A stretch of DNA of 64,000 nucleotides. It comes from Noviherbaspirillum massiliense JC206 (GTDB lineage Bacteria > Pseudomonadota > Gammaproteobacteria > Burkholderiales > Burkholderiaceae_D). The notes under the pieces are model-generated. The model had not been told where the DNA came from, made no database searches, and worked only from the letters and a program-made list of their open reading frames with translations. Where the stretch lies: contig NZ_HE978634.1 of assembly GCF_000312045.1 (NCBI RefSeq), positions 1,916,098 through 1,980,097 on the forward strand. Direction: 5' to 3'. Every line of letters starts with the position of its first letter. Position 1 is the stretch's first letter. Positions 57,420 through 64,000 of the stretch are shown here, piece after piece. The position numbers and the translations under genes were made by a program.

Positions 57420-57493
57420 TTGGAACGCCTAACAGAATGCCGCTGGCAGCGGTCGCGAACCTGACGGTCAGCGCATTTCGTTGGACGCTCCAA
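57420..57493. repeat. 74-bp palindromic element with attC-like ends
   Basis: Imperfect outer arms 57420-57440 and 57473-57493 carry CGCCTAAC and GTTGGACGC, which fit the RYYYAAC / GTTRRRY boxes. Inside are two short hairpins (57440-57452 and 57461-57471), giving a cross-shaped fold. The 16-base cores of its arms match those of the element at 53665-53825 at 12/16 and 13/16 positions. It lies 25 nt from scoA and 26 nt from the LuxR gene. Confidence 0.7.
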
Positions 57494-57519
57494 GTTTTTG
57501 ATACACCACCTGTCAGCAT

Positions 57520-58149
57520 ATGATGGTGGACTGCGGCATGCAATACGGTAAAAATACGCACATGATTCCTGATTCAGTGCCTGAGCCGATGGGCGAAGTC
57601 CCGGCTATCAATTTCGAGACCATCTTCCGGCATGCGCCGGTGGGTATGTGCGTATCGCGGCAGCGCGTCATTATCGCCTGCAACGAGGTACTCGCAAAAA
57701 TGTTCGGATACCGGGCAAGCGAACTGGTCGGACAGTCCTTCCGCATTCTCTACCCGACGCTCGACGAATTCGAACGTACCGGCGCCCGCATTGTTCCGAT
57801 CATGAGTGCTACCGGGCAATATTCAGACGAGCGGATCATGAAGCGGGCCAGTCAGGAGATGTTCTGGTGTCATGTCAGCGGACGGGCACTGGTGCACGAC
57901 GAGCCTCATGCCCTTGGCATCTGGACATTCGAGGACTTGAGCGAAAAGCGTCCGGTGACGGCGCAGCTTACCGCACGCGAGCGGGAAATCGCCGCCCTGC
58001 TCGTCGAGGGCAAAACCAGCAAGTTGATCGCCCGCGAGATCGGACTGAGCCCGCGTACCGTCGAAATGCATCGGGCGCGCCTGATGCGGAAGTTTTCTGC
58101 CGCCACTTCCGGCGAGCTGGTGCATCGACTGGTGGCAGGTGCCGCCTGA
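57520..58149 (+). CDS. PAS-LuxR transcriptional regulator
   Basis: 209 residues: a PAS domain at about 30-130 (FETIFRHAPVGMCVSRQRVI, CNEVLAKMFGYRASELVGQS) and a C-terminal LuxR helix-turn-helix (LTAREREIAALLVEGKTSKL, IAREIGLSPRTVEMHRARLM). There is no receiver domain, so it is a one-component sensor. Earlier or later Met starts (for example 57562) are possible. Divergent from scoAB across the palindromic element, so it could regulate it. Confidence 0.9.
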   Translation: MMVDCGMQYGKNTHMIPDSVPEPMGEVPAINFETIFRHAPVGMCVSRQRVIIACNEVLAKMFGYRASELVGQSFRILYPTLDEFERTGARIVPIMSATGQYSDERIMKRASQEMFWCHVSGRALVHDEPHALGIWTFEDLSEKRPVTAQLTAREREIAALLVEGKTSKLIAREIGLSPRTVEMHRARLMRKFSAATSGELVHRLVAGAA

Positions 58150-58174
58150 GCAAAGACGGCAGGAAAGGCTGGTT

Positions 58175-58639
58175 CTACTCCTGCGGTTCGGCCAGCAGCT
58201 TGCGTATCCTGTCTGGCAGAGGCGCCGACTTTTCTTTCGGGAAATTAACCCATACCACCTTGGCTCCGCCAGACGCGGCGAGAATGTGCGGCTCATCTAT
58301 GCGCCGGATTTCCTGGATCGTTTCGAAGCTGGATCTGCCGGGTGGTCCGGCATAGGTCAACACCTCGATCTCTCCGGGGTATTTCAACTGCTTGATGAAA
58401 GTGCAATGGGTGTTGATGATGACCGGCCCTTCGCCAGACGGATCCGGGGCGCAGCCGACCTCGCAAAACCATTCGACACGGGCAGTTTCGAGATAGCGGA
58501 AATAGACGGTGTTGTTGACATGGCCCATTGCATCCATGTCGCCCCAACGGATAGGGATGCGGATGGAATGAACCAGTCTCCTGCCGGCAGCTTGATTGTC
58601 CACGCTGTGTTCGGCCGGCGTGGCGGAGAACGCTCTCAT
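58175..58639 (-). CDS. Acyl-CoA thioesterase, hot-dog fold (4HBT family)
   Basis: 154 residues with IRIPIRWGDMDAMGHVNNTV and YFRYLETARVEWF, the active-site Asp and helix of the YbgC/4-hydroxybenzoyl-CoA thioesterase group. Its ATG overlaps the stop of the SDR gene (ATGA), so the two are translationally coupled. Hydrolyses a CoA thioester; substrate unknown. Confidence 0.9.
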   Translation of the reverse strand: MRAFSATPAEHSVDNQAAGRRLVHSIRIPIRWGDMDAMGHVNNTVYFRYLETARVEWFCEVGCAPDPSGEGPVIINTHCTFIKQLKYPGEIEVLTYAGPPGRSSFETIQEIRRIDEPHILAASGGAKVVWVNFPKEKSAPLPDRIRKLLAEPQE

Positions 58640-59412
58640 TGGGCCGCCATGCCATCGTCCGCACTGACAATGGCGCCGTTGATGAAGCGCGACTCATCCG
58701 ATGCAAGCAAGAGCAGCAAGCCGTCGAGATCTTCCGGTTTGCCAAGGCGCTGGCGTGGCAGCATGTTGATCAGGGCCTGGCCGCGTTCGCTTTCGAAATA
58801 ATCGGCATTGATTTCCGTCCTGATATAGCCGGGGCAGATAGCATTGACATTGATGCCGTAACGCCCCCATTCCGCCGCCATGGCTTTGGTCATGTGGATG
58901 ACCGCTGCCTTGCTCACGCAGTAGATGCCGATCTGCGGCAGCACGCGCAAGCCAGCGGTGGAGGCGATATTGATGATACGGTGCTGCTTTGACGGATCGC
59001 CCTTGGCGCGCGCAATCATGCGCTTGGCTGCCTCCTGGGCAACGAAGAACGCGCCGCGCTGGTTGGTGTCGATCACATAGGCGTAATCTTCGGGCGTCAC
59101 ATCGACGAGGCGCTGGGTTGTGGACACGCCCGAATTGTTGACCAGGATATCGATCGGCCCTGCCTCGGTTTCGGCGTGGGCAATTGCCGACTTGATGCTG
59201 CCGTAGTCGGTCACGTCAAGCGCGACGACATGCGCTGCGCCGCCTTCGGCTTCGATTTCGGCACGCAACTCCTTGAGGCGCTCGGCCCGGCGTGCCGCCA
59301 GGACGACCTGCGCCCCGGCCTGTGCCAGCACCTTGGCAAAACGAGCACCGAGGCCACTGGATGCGCCGGTAATCAGCGCGGTCTTTCCATCAAAATTGAA
59401 TTCGATCCCCAC
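58636..59412 (-). CDS. SDR-family oxidoreductase
   Basis: 258 residues from a GTG with GGAGG about 5 nt upstream. NAD(P) motif TGASSGLGARFAKVLA, VNNSGVSTTQRLVDV, INIASTAGLRVLPQIG, and YCVSKAAVIH (YxxxK). The C-terminus FINGAIVSADDGMAAQ is typical of classical SDRs. Coupled to the thioesterase, so it likely works on a CoA ester or fatty acid derivative. Confidence 0.9.
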   Translation of the reverse strand: MGIEFNFDGKTALITGASSGLGARFAKVLAQAGAQVVLAARRAERLKELRAEIEAEGGAAHVVALDVTDYGSIKSAIAHAETEAGPIDILVNNSGVSTTQRLVDVTPEDYAYVIDTNQRGAFFVAQEAAKRMIARAKGDPSKQHRIINIASTAGLRVLPQIGIYCVSKAAVIHMTKAMAAEWGRYGINVNAICPGYIRTEINADYFESERGQALINMLPRQRLGKPEDLDGLLLLLASDESRFINGAIVSADDGMAAQ

Positions 59413-59573
59413 AACATCCTCCTCACCGATGGACTGTCACTGATGATGCCTTCACTTCACGAACTTATCATTAATCGGAACAGCCCGGATTGCATAATGT
59501 GGCTAGTATTCTTGAGCAAAATCCACGACAATTAGCACACTCGTTCGATATTATCATTTTATCTGGTGAAACC

Positions 59574-61250
59574 ATGACGCAGACCTCAAGCATCCTAGAA
59601 CAATACGGGCCGCGCGAAGCGATGGAATATGATGTTGTCATCGTGGGCGGCGGACCTGCCGGCCTCGCCGCGGCGATTCGTCTCAAGCAGCTGGCCGCGG
59701 AAAAAGGCAATGACGTGTCCGTCTGCGTCCTGGAAAAAGGCGGAGAACTGGGCGCGCATATCCTCTCCGGCGCGGTGATGGACCCGATCGCGATCTCGGA
59801 ACTGTTCCCGAACTGGAAGGAACTCGGTGCGCCGCTCAATACGCCCGTGAGCGAGGACCGCTTCCTGTTCCTCACTGAAAACAAGGCTTACAAGACGCCG
59901 AACTGGATGCTGCCCGGCTGCTTCCAGAACCATGGCAACTATGTCATTTCACTGGCCAATGTGGTGCGCTGGCTCGGCCAGCAGGCGGAATCGCTCGGCG
60001 TCGAAATCTTCCCGGGCTTCCCGGCGGCCGAAGTGCTGTACAACGACGATGGCTCGGTCAAGGGTGTCGCCACCGGCAACATGGGCGTTGACCGGCACGG
60101 CAATCCGACCGACGCTTTCCAGCTCGGCATGGAACTGCATGCGAAATACACCATGTTTGCCGAAGGCGCACGCGGCCATCTCGGCAAGCAGCTCATCGCC
60201 AAATTCGATCTGAACAAGGGCAAGGATCCGCAGACTTACGGTATCGGCATCAAGGAATTGTGGGAAATCGATCCGAAGATGCACCAGCCGGGATTGGTGA
60301 TCCATACGGCCGGCTGGCCGCTTGATACCTCAACCTATGGCGGCTCCTTCCTCTACCACCTGGAAAACAACCAGGTTGCCGTTGGCTATGTGGTCGGCCT
60401 CGCCTATGAAAACCCCTACCTCTCGCCCTACGAGGAATTCCAGCGCTACAAGACGCATCCGGAAATCCGCAAGTTCTTCGAGGGCGGCAAACGCATTTCC
60501 TACGGCGCGCGTGCCATCGTCGCCGGCGGGCTGCAGTCGCTGCCCAAGCTGACCTTCCCGGGCGGTGCCCTCATCGGCTGCGATGCCGGCTTCCTGAATG
60601 CGAGCCGCATCAAGGGCAGCCATGCCGCGATCAAGTCCGGCATGCTGGCTGCGGACGCGGCCTTCGAAGCGGTGGGCAGCAACCGCCAGCACGACGAGCT
60701 GGCGGCCTATTCCCTAGCGTTCGAGCAGTCCTGGCTGCATGAAGAACTTTACAAGGCGCGTAACTTCAAGCCGTGGATGAGCAAGGGCCTGTACACCGGC
60801 ACCCTCATGGTGGGCATCGACCAGGTGCTCTTCCGCGGCAAGGCGCCGTGGACCCTGCACCACCAGCACGCGGACCATGAATGCCTGCGCCCTGCTTCCG
60901 AGTTCAAGCCGATCCAGTATCCCAAGCCAGACGGCAAGCTTACCTTCGACCGCCTGTCATCAGTGTTCATTTCGAACACCAATCATGCGGAAGACCAGCC
61001 GGTGCATTTGACCCTGAAAGACCCGACCATTCCGGTCAAGGTCAACCTCGAGAAATATGCCGGCCCGGAACAACGCTACTGCCCGGCCGGCGTGTATGAA
61101 TTCGTTAAAACCGACAGTGGTGACGAGCGCCTGCAGATCAATGCGCAGAACTGCGTGCATTGCAAGACCTGCGACATCAAGGATCCAACCCAGAACATCG
61201 TCTGGGTCACCCCGGAAGGCGGTGGTGGGCCGAATTATCCCAATATGTAA
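59574..61250 (+). CDS. Electron transfer flavoprotein-ubiquinone oxidoreductase
   Basis: 558 residues from [20 protein letters not shown] (an extension to 59490 is not family-like). FAD site [20 protein letters not shown], the ubiquinone region and the C-terminal 4Fe-4S motif CPAGVYEF ... [13 protein letters not shown] are complete. It passes electrons from ETF, reduced by acyl-CoA and other dehydrogenases, into the quinone pool at the inner membrane. Monocistronic, followed by a strong terminator. Confidence 0.96.
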   Translation: MTQTSSILEQYGPREAMEYDVVIVGGGPAGLAAAIRLKQLAAEKGNDVSVCVLEKGGELGAHILSGAVMDPIAISELFPNWKELGAPLNTPVSEDRFLFLTENKAYKTPNWMLPGCFQNHGNYVISLANVVRWLGQQAESLGVEIFPGFPAAEVLYNDDGSVKGVATGNMGVDRHGNPTDAFQLGMELHAKYTMFAEGARGHLGKQLIAKFDLNKGKDPQTYGIGIKELWEIDPKMHQPGLVIHTAGWPLDTSTYGGSFLYHLENNQVAVGYVVGLAYENPYLSPYEEFQRYKTHPEIRKFFEGGKRISYGARAIVAGGLQSLPKLTFPGGALIGCDAGFLNASRIKGSHAAIKSGMLAADAAFEAVGSNRQHDELAAYSLAFEQSWLHEELYKARNFKPWMSKGLYTGTLMVGIDQVLFRGKAPWTLHHQHADHECLRPASEFKPIQYPKPDGKLTFDRLSSVFISNTNHAEDQPVHLTLKDPTIPVKVNLEKYAGPEQRYCPAGVYEFVKTDSGDERLQINAQNCVHCKTCDIKDPTQNIVWVTPEGGGGPNYPNM

Positions 61251-61292
61251 GGAAAGTCACGAGAGCGGCCACTCGAGGGCCGCAAGAACACA

Positions 61293-61325
61293 AAAGGCGC
61301 CGCAAAACATTGCGGCGCCTTTTTT
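61293..61325 (+). terminator. Terminator after the ETF-QO gene
   Basis: An 11-bp perfect stem (61293-61303 with 61312-61322), 8-nt loop, followed by a U-run (61320-61325). The A-run on the left side also makes it usable from the minus strand for the Nudix gene. Confidence 0.85.
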
Positions 61326-61393
61326 GTTTTGACGGAAAACCGGAGCTTTCTTCTTGCGTGCGGGGTTCGGAACGCGTGTAGCCTGCACGAGCA

Positions 61394-61948
61394 CTACGGC
61401 CGCCATTGCCCCCCCAGGATCTTTTCCAGCCAGAAGGCGCCGATAATGGTTTTTACGTCGGTGATCTTCCCTGTCCGTATCCACTCCAGCATTTCGGGCA
61501 AATCGAGCTTGAAGGTATCCAGGAACTCACCGTCATCCAGCTGCCTTTCGCCATCAACCAGTCCGCGCGCGAGAAAAATGTCGAGATGCTCGTCCGAATA
61601 GGCGATTGCATTGTGAATGGTGCAGACGTAAGTCCACTCGCTCGCGGTATAGCCGGTTTCTTCCTGCAACTCGCGCTTTGCGCATGCCAGCGGATCTTCC
61701 TGCGGATCGATTTTCCCCGCCGGGAATTCGATGAATACCGAATGGTGTGGATAACGGAACTGGCGCTCGAGCAGGATCGAGCCATCATCGAACACCGGCA
61801 GGATCACGACCGCGCCGGGATGCCTGATGAATTCCCGCGTCGACTCCTTCCCATCGGGCAGTTGCACCTTGTCACGTTGCACCTTCAGGAAATGGCCATC
61901 GTAGGCGAGCTCAGTGTCGAGCTGGGTTTCGGTCAAATGGGCATCCAT
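61394..61948 (-). CDS. Nudix hydrolase, ADP-ribose pyrophosphatase type
   Basis: 184 residues. The Nudix box runs GKIDPQEDPLACAKRELQEE then TGYTASEW (Gx5Ex7REUxEExGU), preceded by VVILPVFDDGSILLERQFRY as in NudF/ADP-ribose pyrophosphatases. It splits ADP-ribose to AMP and ribose 5-phosphate. Transcribed toward the ETF-QO terminator. Confidence 0.9.
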   Translation of the reverse strand: MDAHLTETQLDTELAYDGHFLKVQRDKVQLPDGKESTREFIRHPGAVVILPVFDDGSILLERQFRYPHHSVFIEFPAGKIDPQEDPLACAKRELQEETGYTASEWTYVCTIHNAIAYSDEHLDIFLARGLVDGERQLDDGEFLDTFKLDLPEMLEWIRTGKITDVKTIIGAFWLEKILGGQWRP

Positions 61949-62017
61949 GCAGGAACTCCGGGAGGGGAATCAAGCTATCCACTATAGCAGTGCCCTGCCT
62001 GGTGGTTTTACATGACA

Positions 62018-62323
62018 TCAAGCATGCTGCTTGCGCAGGTAGCGATAGACAAAGCCAGGATAGCCGAGCACGAGGAAAAGGCAGGCAGTTACCGCGTAAA
62101 ACTCCCACTTCTGCTCGAAGGCGTTGCCCATGCGAGATTCGATCATGCGGGCAAAAAGGATCACGAGCGCGTACAGAATGACCAGTTCGCATAGGCGCAG
62201 CCACGCCGACTTGCGTGGCATACGCAGCGGAACCACGGCGAACAGGCGCTCATTCGCAAACGGCAGATTGGCGGCGAGCGCCGCCAGCAGAATCACGAAC
62301 CAGCTAGAAAGAGAAACGTCCAC
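62018..62323 (-). CDS. DUF2818-type small membrane protein
   Basis: 101 residues with three predicted membrane segments (about 5-20, 45-60, 75-92). Starts MDVSLSSWFVILLAALAANL. In betaproteobacteria this family sits directly behind nuoN, as here (33 nt after the nuoN stop). It may help complex I assembly, but no function is established to my knowledge. Confidence 0.85.
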   Translation of the reverse strand: MDVSLSSWFVILLAALAANLPFANERLFAVVPLRMPRKSAWLRLCELVILYALVILFARMIESRMGNAFEQKWEFYAVTACLFLVLGYPGFVYRYLRKQHA

Positions 62324-62356
62324 CGGAATTCAGCAAGCGCTCGCAGCGGTACTTGA

Positions 62357-63841
62357 TCAGGAAGCGAGCGTCTTGACGATGGCGTTCGCGCAAGCCGTCA
62401 TCAAGGGGCCGGGCAACAGGCCCAGCACCAGGATGGCGAGACCGTTCACGCTCAAGGCGAAGCTCATGTCCTTGTTGACCACGATGCTGCTCTTGTCGGC
62501 CGGCTCGTCGAAATACATCATCTTGACGACACGCAGGTAATAGAATGCACCGATCAGGGAGAACAGCACCGAGACCACCGCCAGCCACACCTGGCCGGTT
62601 GCCAGCACAGACTGGATCACGGCCACTTTCGCATAGAAACCAACAGCGGGCGGGATACCGACCAGCGAGAACATCAGAATCAGCATGACGAAGGCAAACC
62701 ACGGGCTGCGCTGATTGAGGCCCTTGAAGTCCTCGATGTTCTCGGCTTCGAAGCCGCTACGCGCAAGCAAGAGAATCATGCCGAAGGTCGCCAGTGTGGT
62801 CAGCACATAAGTGATTGCATAGAACATTGCCGAGCTGTAGGCATTCGCGGCGGAAAACACGTTCCCGTTGACCACTCCGGATAGCAGGCCCAGCAGCATG
62901 AAACCCATTTGCGCAATGGTCGAATAAGCCAGCATGCGCTTGAGATTGGTTTGCACGATGGCGGTGATGTTGCCGATCGCCATGGACAGAACGGCCAGGA
63001 AGGTCAGCATCTGCTGCCAGTCGATTGCAAGCGGCAGCAAACCTTCGACCAGCAGGCGGATACAGATCGCAAAGGTTGCCAGTTTCGGTGCTCCCCCAAC
63101 CAGCAGGGTAACCGGGGTCGGTGCGCCCTGATACACATCCGGTGCCCACATGTGGAACGGCGCTGCACCGAGTTTGAATGCAAGGCCCGCCACAATGAAC
63201 ACAACCCCGAACACAAGCACCGTCTTGTTCACGGTTCCGGATGCGGTCACCTTCGCCACTTCGAGCAGGTCGAGCGATCCGGTTGCGCCGTACAGCATCG
63301 AGATGCCGTACAGGAGGAAACCGGAAGACAGTGCACCAAGCACGAAATACTTCATCGCGGCTTCGGTGGAAACCATGTGCTCGCGACGCAATGCGACCAG
63401 CGCGTACAGGGACAAAGACATCAGTTCGAGGCCGAGATAAATGGCCAGGAAGTTGTTCCCTGAGATCATCACCATCTGCCCGAGCAGGGAGAACAGCGCC
63501 AAGGCGTAATATTCTCCACCCAGCATGCCGCTGACCATGCCGCGATCACCTACGTAGCGGCGTGAATAAATCAGGGACAAGCCGACAGCGAGATACGAAA
63601 ACAGCTTCAGCAGGCTCGACATCGGGTCTGACACGAACATGTTGTGGAAGGTGTAGACCGTCGTCCCGCTGTTGAAGTCGACGAAGCTCAACGCGCCGCA
63701 AACCACGAGCGTCAGGAGCGTCAGCGCATAGGTGATGTTGCGCTTTGCATCCGACAGGAACATGTCGATCAGCAAAATCGCCGATGTCGCAATCAGCAGG
63801 AATATTTCGGGATAAAGCGGAGTCAGGTTTGTGGTATTCAT
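62357..63841 (-). CDS. nuoN: NADH-quinone oxidoreductase subunit N
   Basis: 494 residues with about 14 membrane helices, one of the three antiporter-like proton-pumping subunits of complex I. Motifs [18 protein letters not shown], the Lys-bearing [20 protein letters not shown] and [20 protein letters not shown] are typical. It follows nuoM by 36 nt. Confidence 0.97.
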   Translation of the reverse strand: MNTTNLTPLYPEIFLLIATSAILLIDMFLSDAKRNITYALTLLTLVVCGALSFVDFNSGTTVYTFHNMFVSDPMSSLLKLFSYLAVGLSLIYSRRYVGDRGMVSGMLGGEYYALALFSLLGQMVMISGNNFLAIYLGLELMSLSLYALVALRREHMVSTEAAMKYFVLGALSSGFLLYGISMLYGATGSLDLLEVAKVTASGTVNKTVLVFGVVFIVAGLAFKLGAAPFHMWAPDVYQGAPTPVTLLVGGAPKLATFAICIRLLVEGLLPLAIDWQQMLTFLAVLSMAIGNITAIVQTNLKRMLAYSTIAQMGFMLLGLLSGVVNGNVFSAANAYSSAMFYAITYVLTTLATFGMILLLARSGFEAENIEDFKGLNQRSPWFAFVMLILMFSLVGIPPAVGFYAKVAVIQSVLATGQVWLAVVSVLFSLIGAFYYLRVVKMMYFDEPADKSSIVVNKDMSFALSVNGLAILVLGLLPGPLMTACANAIVKTLAS

Positions 63842-63877
63842 TTCATCGTCGCCAAATTGCGCTCACTTGGTCGTTTC

Positions 63878-64000
63878 TTACTGCAGTTTTGAGACTGCGA
63901 CATGCTTGAGCAGATCCGCCACCGATGTCTGCATGGCATCGGTAAACGGTGCGGGGTAGACACCCATTGCGATGACTGCGATCGCCATCAGGCCAAGCAT
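63878..64000 (-). CDS. nuoM: NADH-quinone oxidoreductase subunit M, C-terminal fragment
   Basis: The last 40 codons of a minus-strand gene that continues beyond the window. They read MAIAVIAMGVYPAPFTDAMQ and end VSKLQ. The hydrophobic helix followed by the YPAPFTDAM turn and an amphipathic tail match the NuoM C-terminus, and position before nuoN confirms it. Confidence 0.9.
   Translation of the reverse strand: MLGLMAIAVIAMGVYPAPFTDAMQTSVADLLKHVAVSKLQ

Overview
The window is GC-rich chromosomal DNA that reads as a betaproteobacterium of the order Burkholderiales. The best fit is Oxalobacteraceae (Herbaspirillum/Noviherbaspirillum-like), inferred from gene order and protein style only. The most telling markers are the block relA - tRNA-Val(GAC) - thrS - infC - rpmI - rplT - pheS - pheT - ihfA - merR, and nuoM - nuoN followed by a small DUF2818-type membrane protein. 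The order is taken from my own reading of translated families; no database search was run.

Layout. 1-3327: two genes with more A/T-ending codons than the rest, a zinc metallopeptidase-like protein (5' end outside the window) and a ComEC-like metallo-beta-lactamase-fold protein. They look like the end of an accessory island. 3789-23277: a large hopanoid locus. It holds hpnB and hpnA (convergent), a second-type ispH followed by hpnH-hpnI-hpnJ-hpnK-hpnL, then hpnM, hpnN, an mlaA-like lipoprotein, a two-repeat outer-membrane barrel, and hpnG with shc (squalene-hopene cyclase). Upstream of shc lies a decayed hpnD fragment, and beyond it a diiron ferritin-like protein. 23352-32239: sugar-acid (galactarate/glucarate) catabolism with garD, a thiamine-diphosphate enzyme, garL-type aldolase, two Ldh2-type dehydrogenases, a Bug-type binding protein and a LysR regulator. 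Two of its divergent promoter regions carry an identical 17-bp motif.

32455-39058: a secreted hypothetical, a membrane diguanylate cyclase, and a stress-type cassette (dienelactone-hydrolase-like, phosphoribosyltransferase, CBS pair, erythromycin-esterase family, small hydrophilic protein). 39239-41371: a 3-hydroxybutyrate oligomer hydrolase. 41864-49915: the translation block. 50045-53606: relA, a RidA protein and an alpha/beta hydrolase. 53845-57394: 3-hydroxybutyrate dehydrogenase, a sorbosone-dehydrogenase-like protein and the scoAB CoA transferase, i.e. ketone-body/PHB breakdown to acetoacetyl-CoA. 57520-61948: a PAS-LuxR regulator, thioesterase, SDR, ETF-ubiquinone oxidoreductase and Nudix hydrolase. 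62018-64000: the end of the complex I operon.

How it works together. The hopanoid genes cover cyclisation (Shc), adenosyl side-chain addition (HpnH), adenine removal (HpnG) and the cyclitol-ether head group (HpnI/K/J). They also include lipid-trafficking proteins (HpnM, HpnN, MlaA). Squalene synthesis itself (hpnC/D/E) is absent except for the hpnD relic. The most unusual DNA structures are two related palindromic elements with attC-like ends (53665-53825 and 57420-57493), each in a divergent promoter region next to a ketone-body gene.
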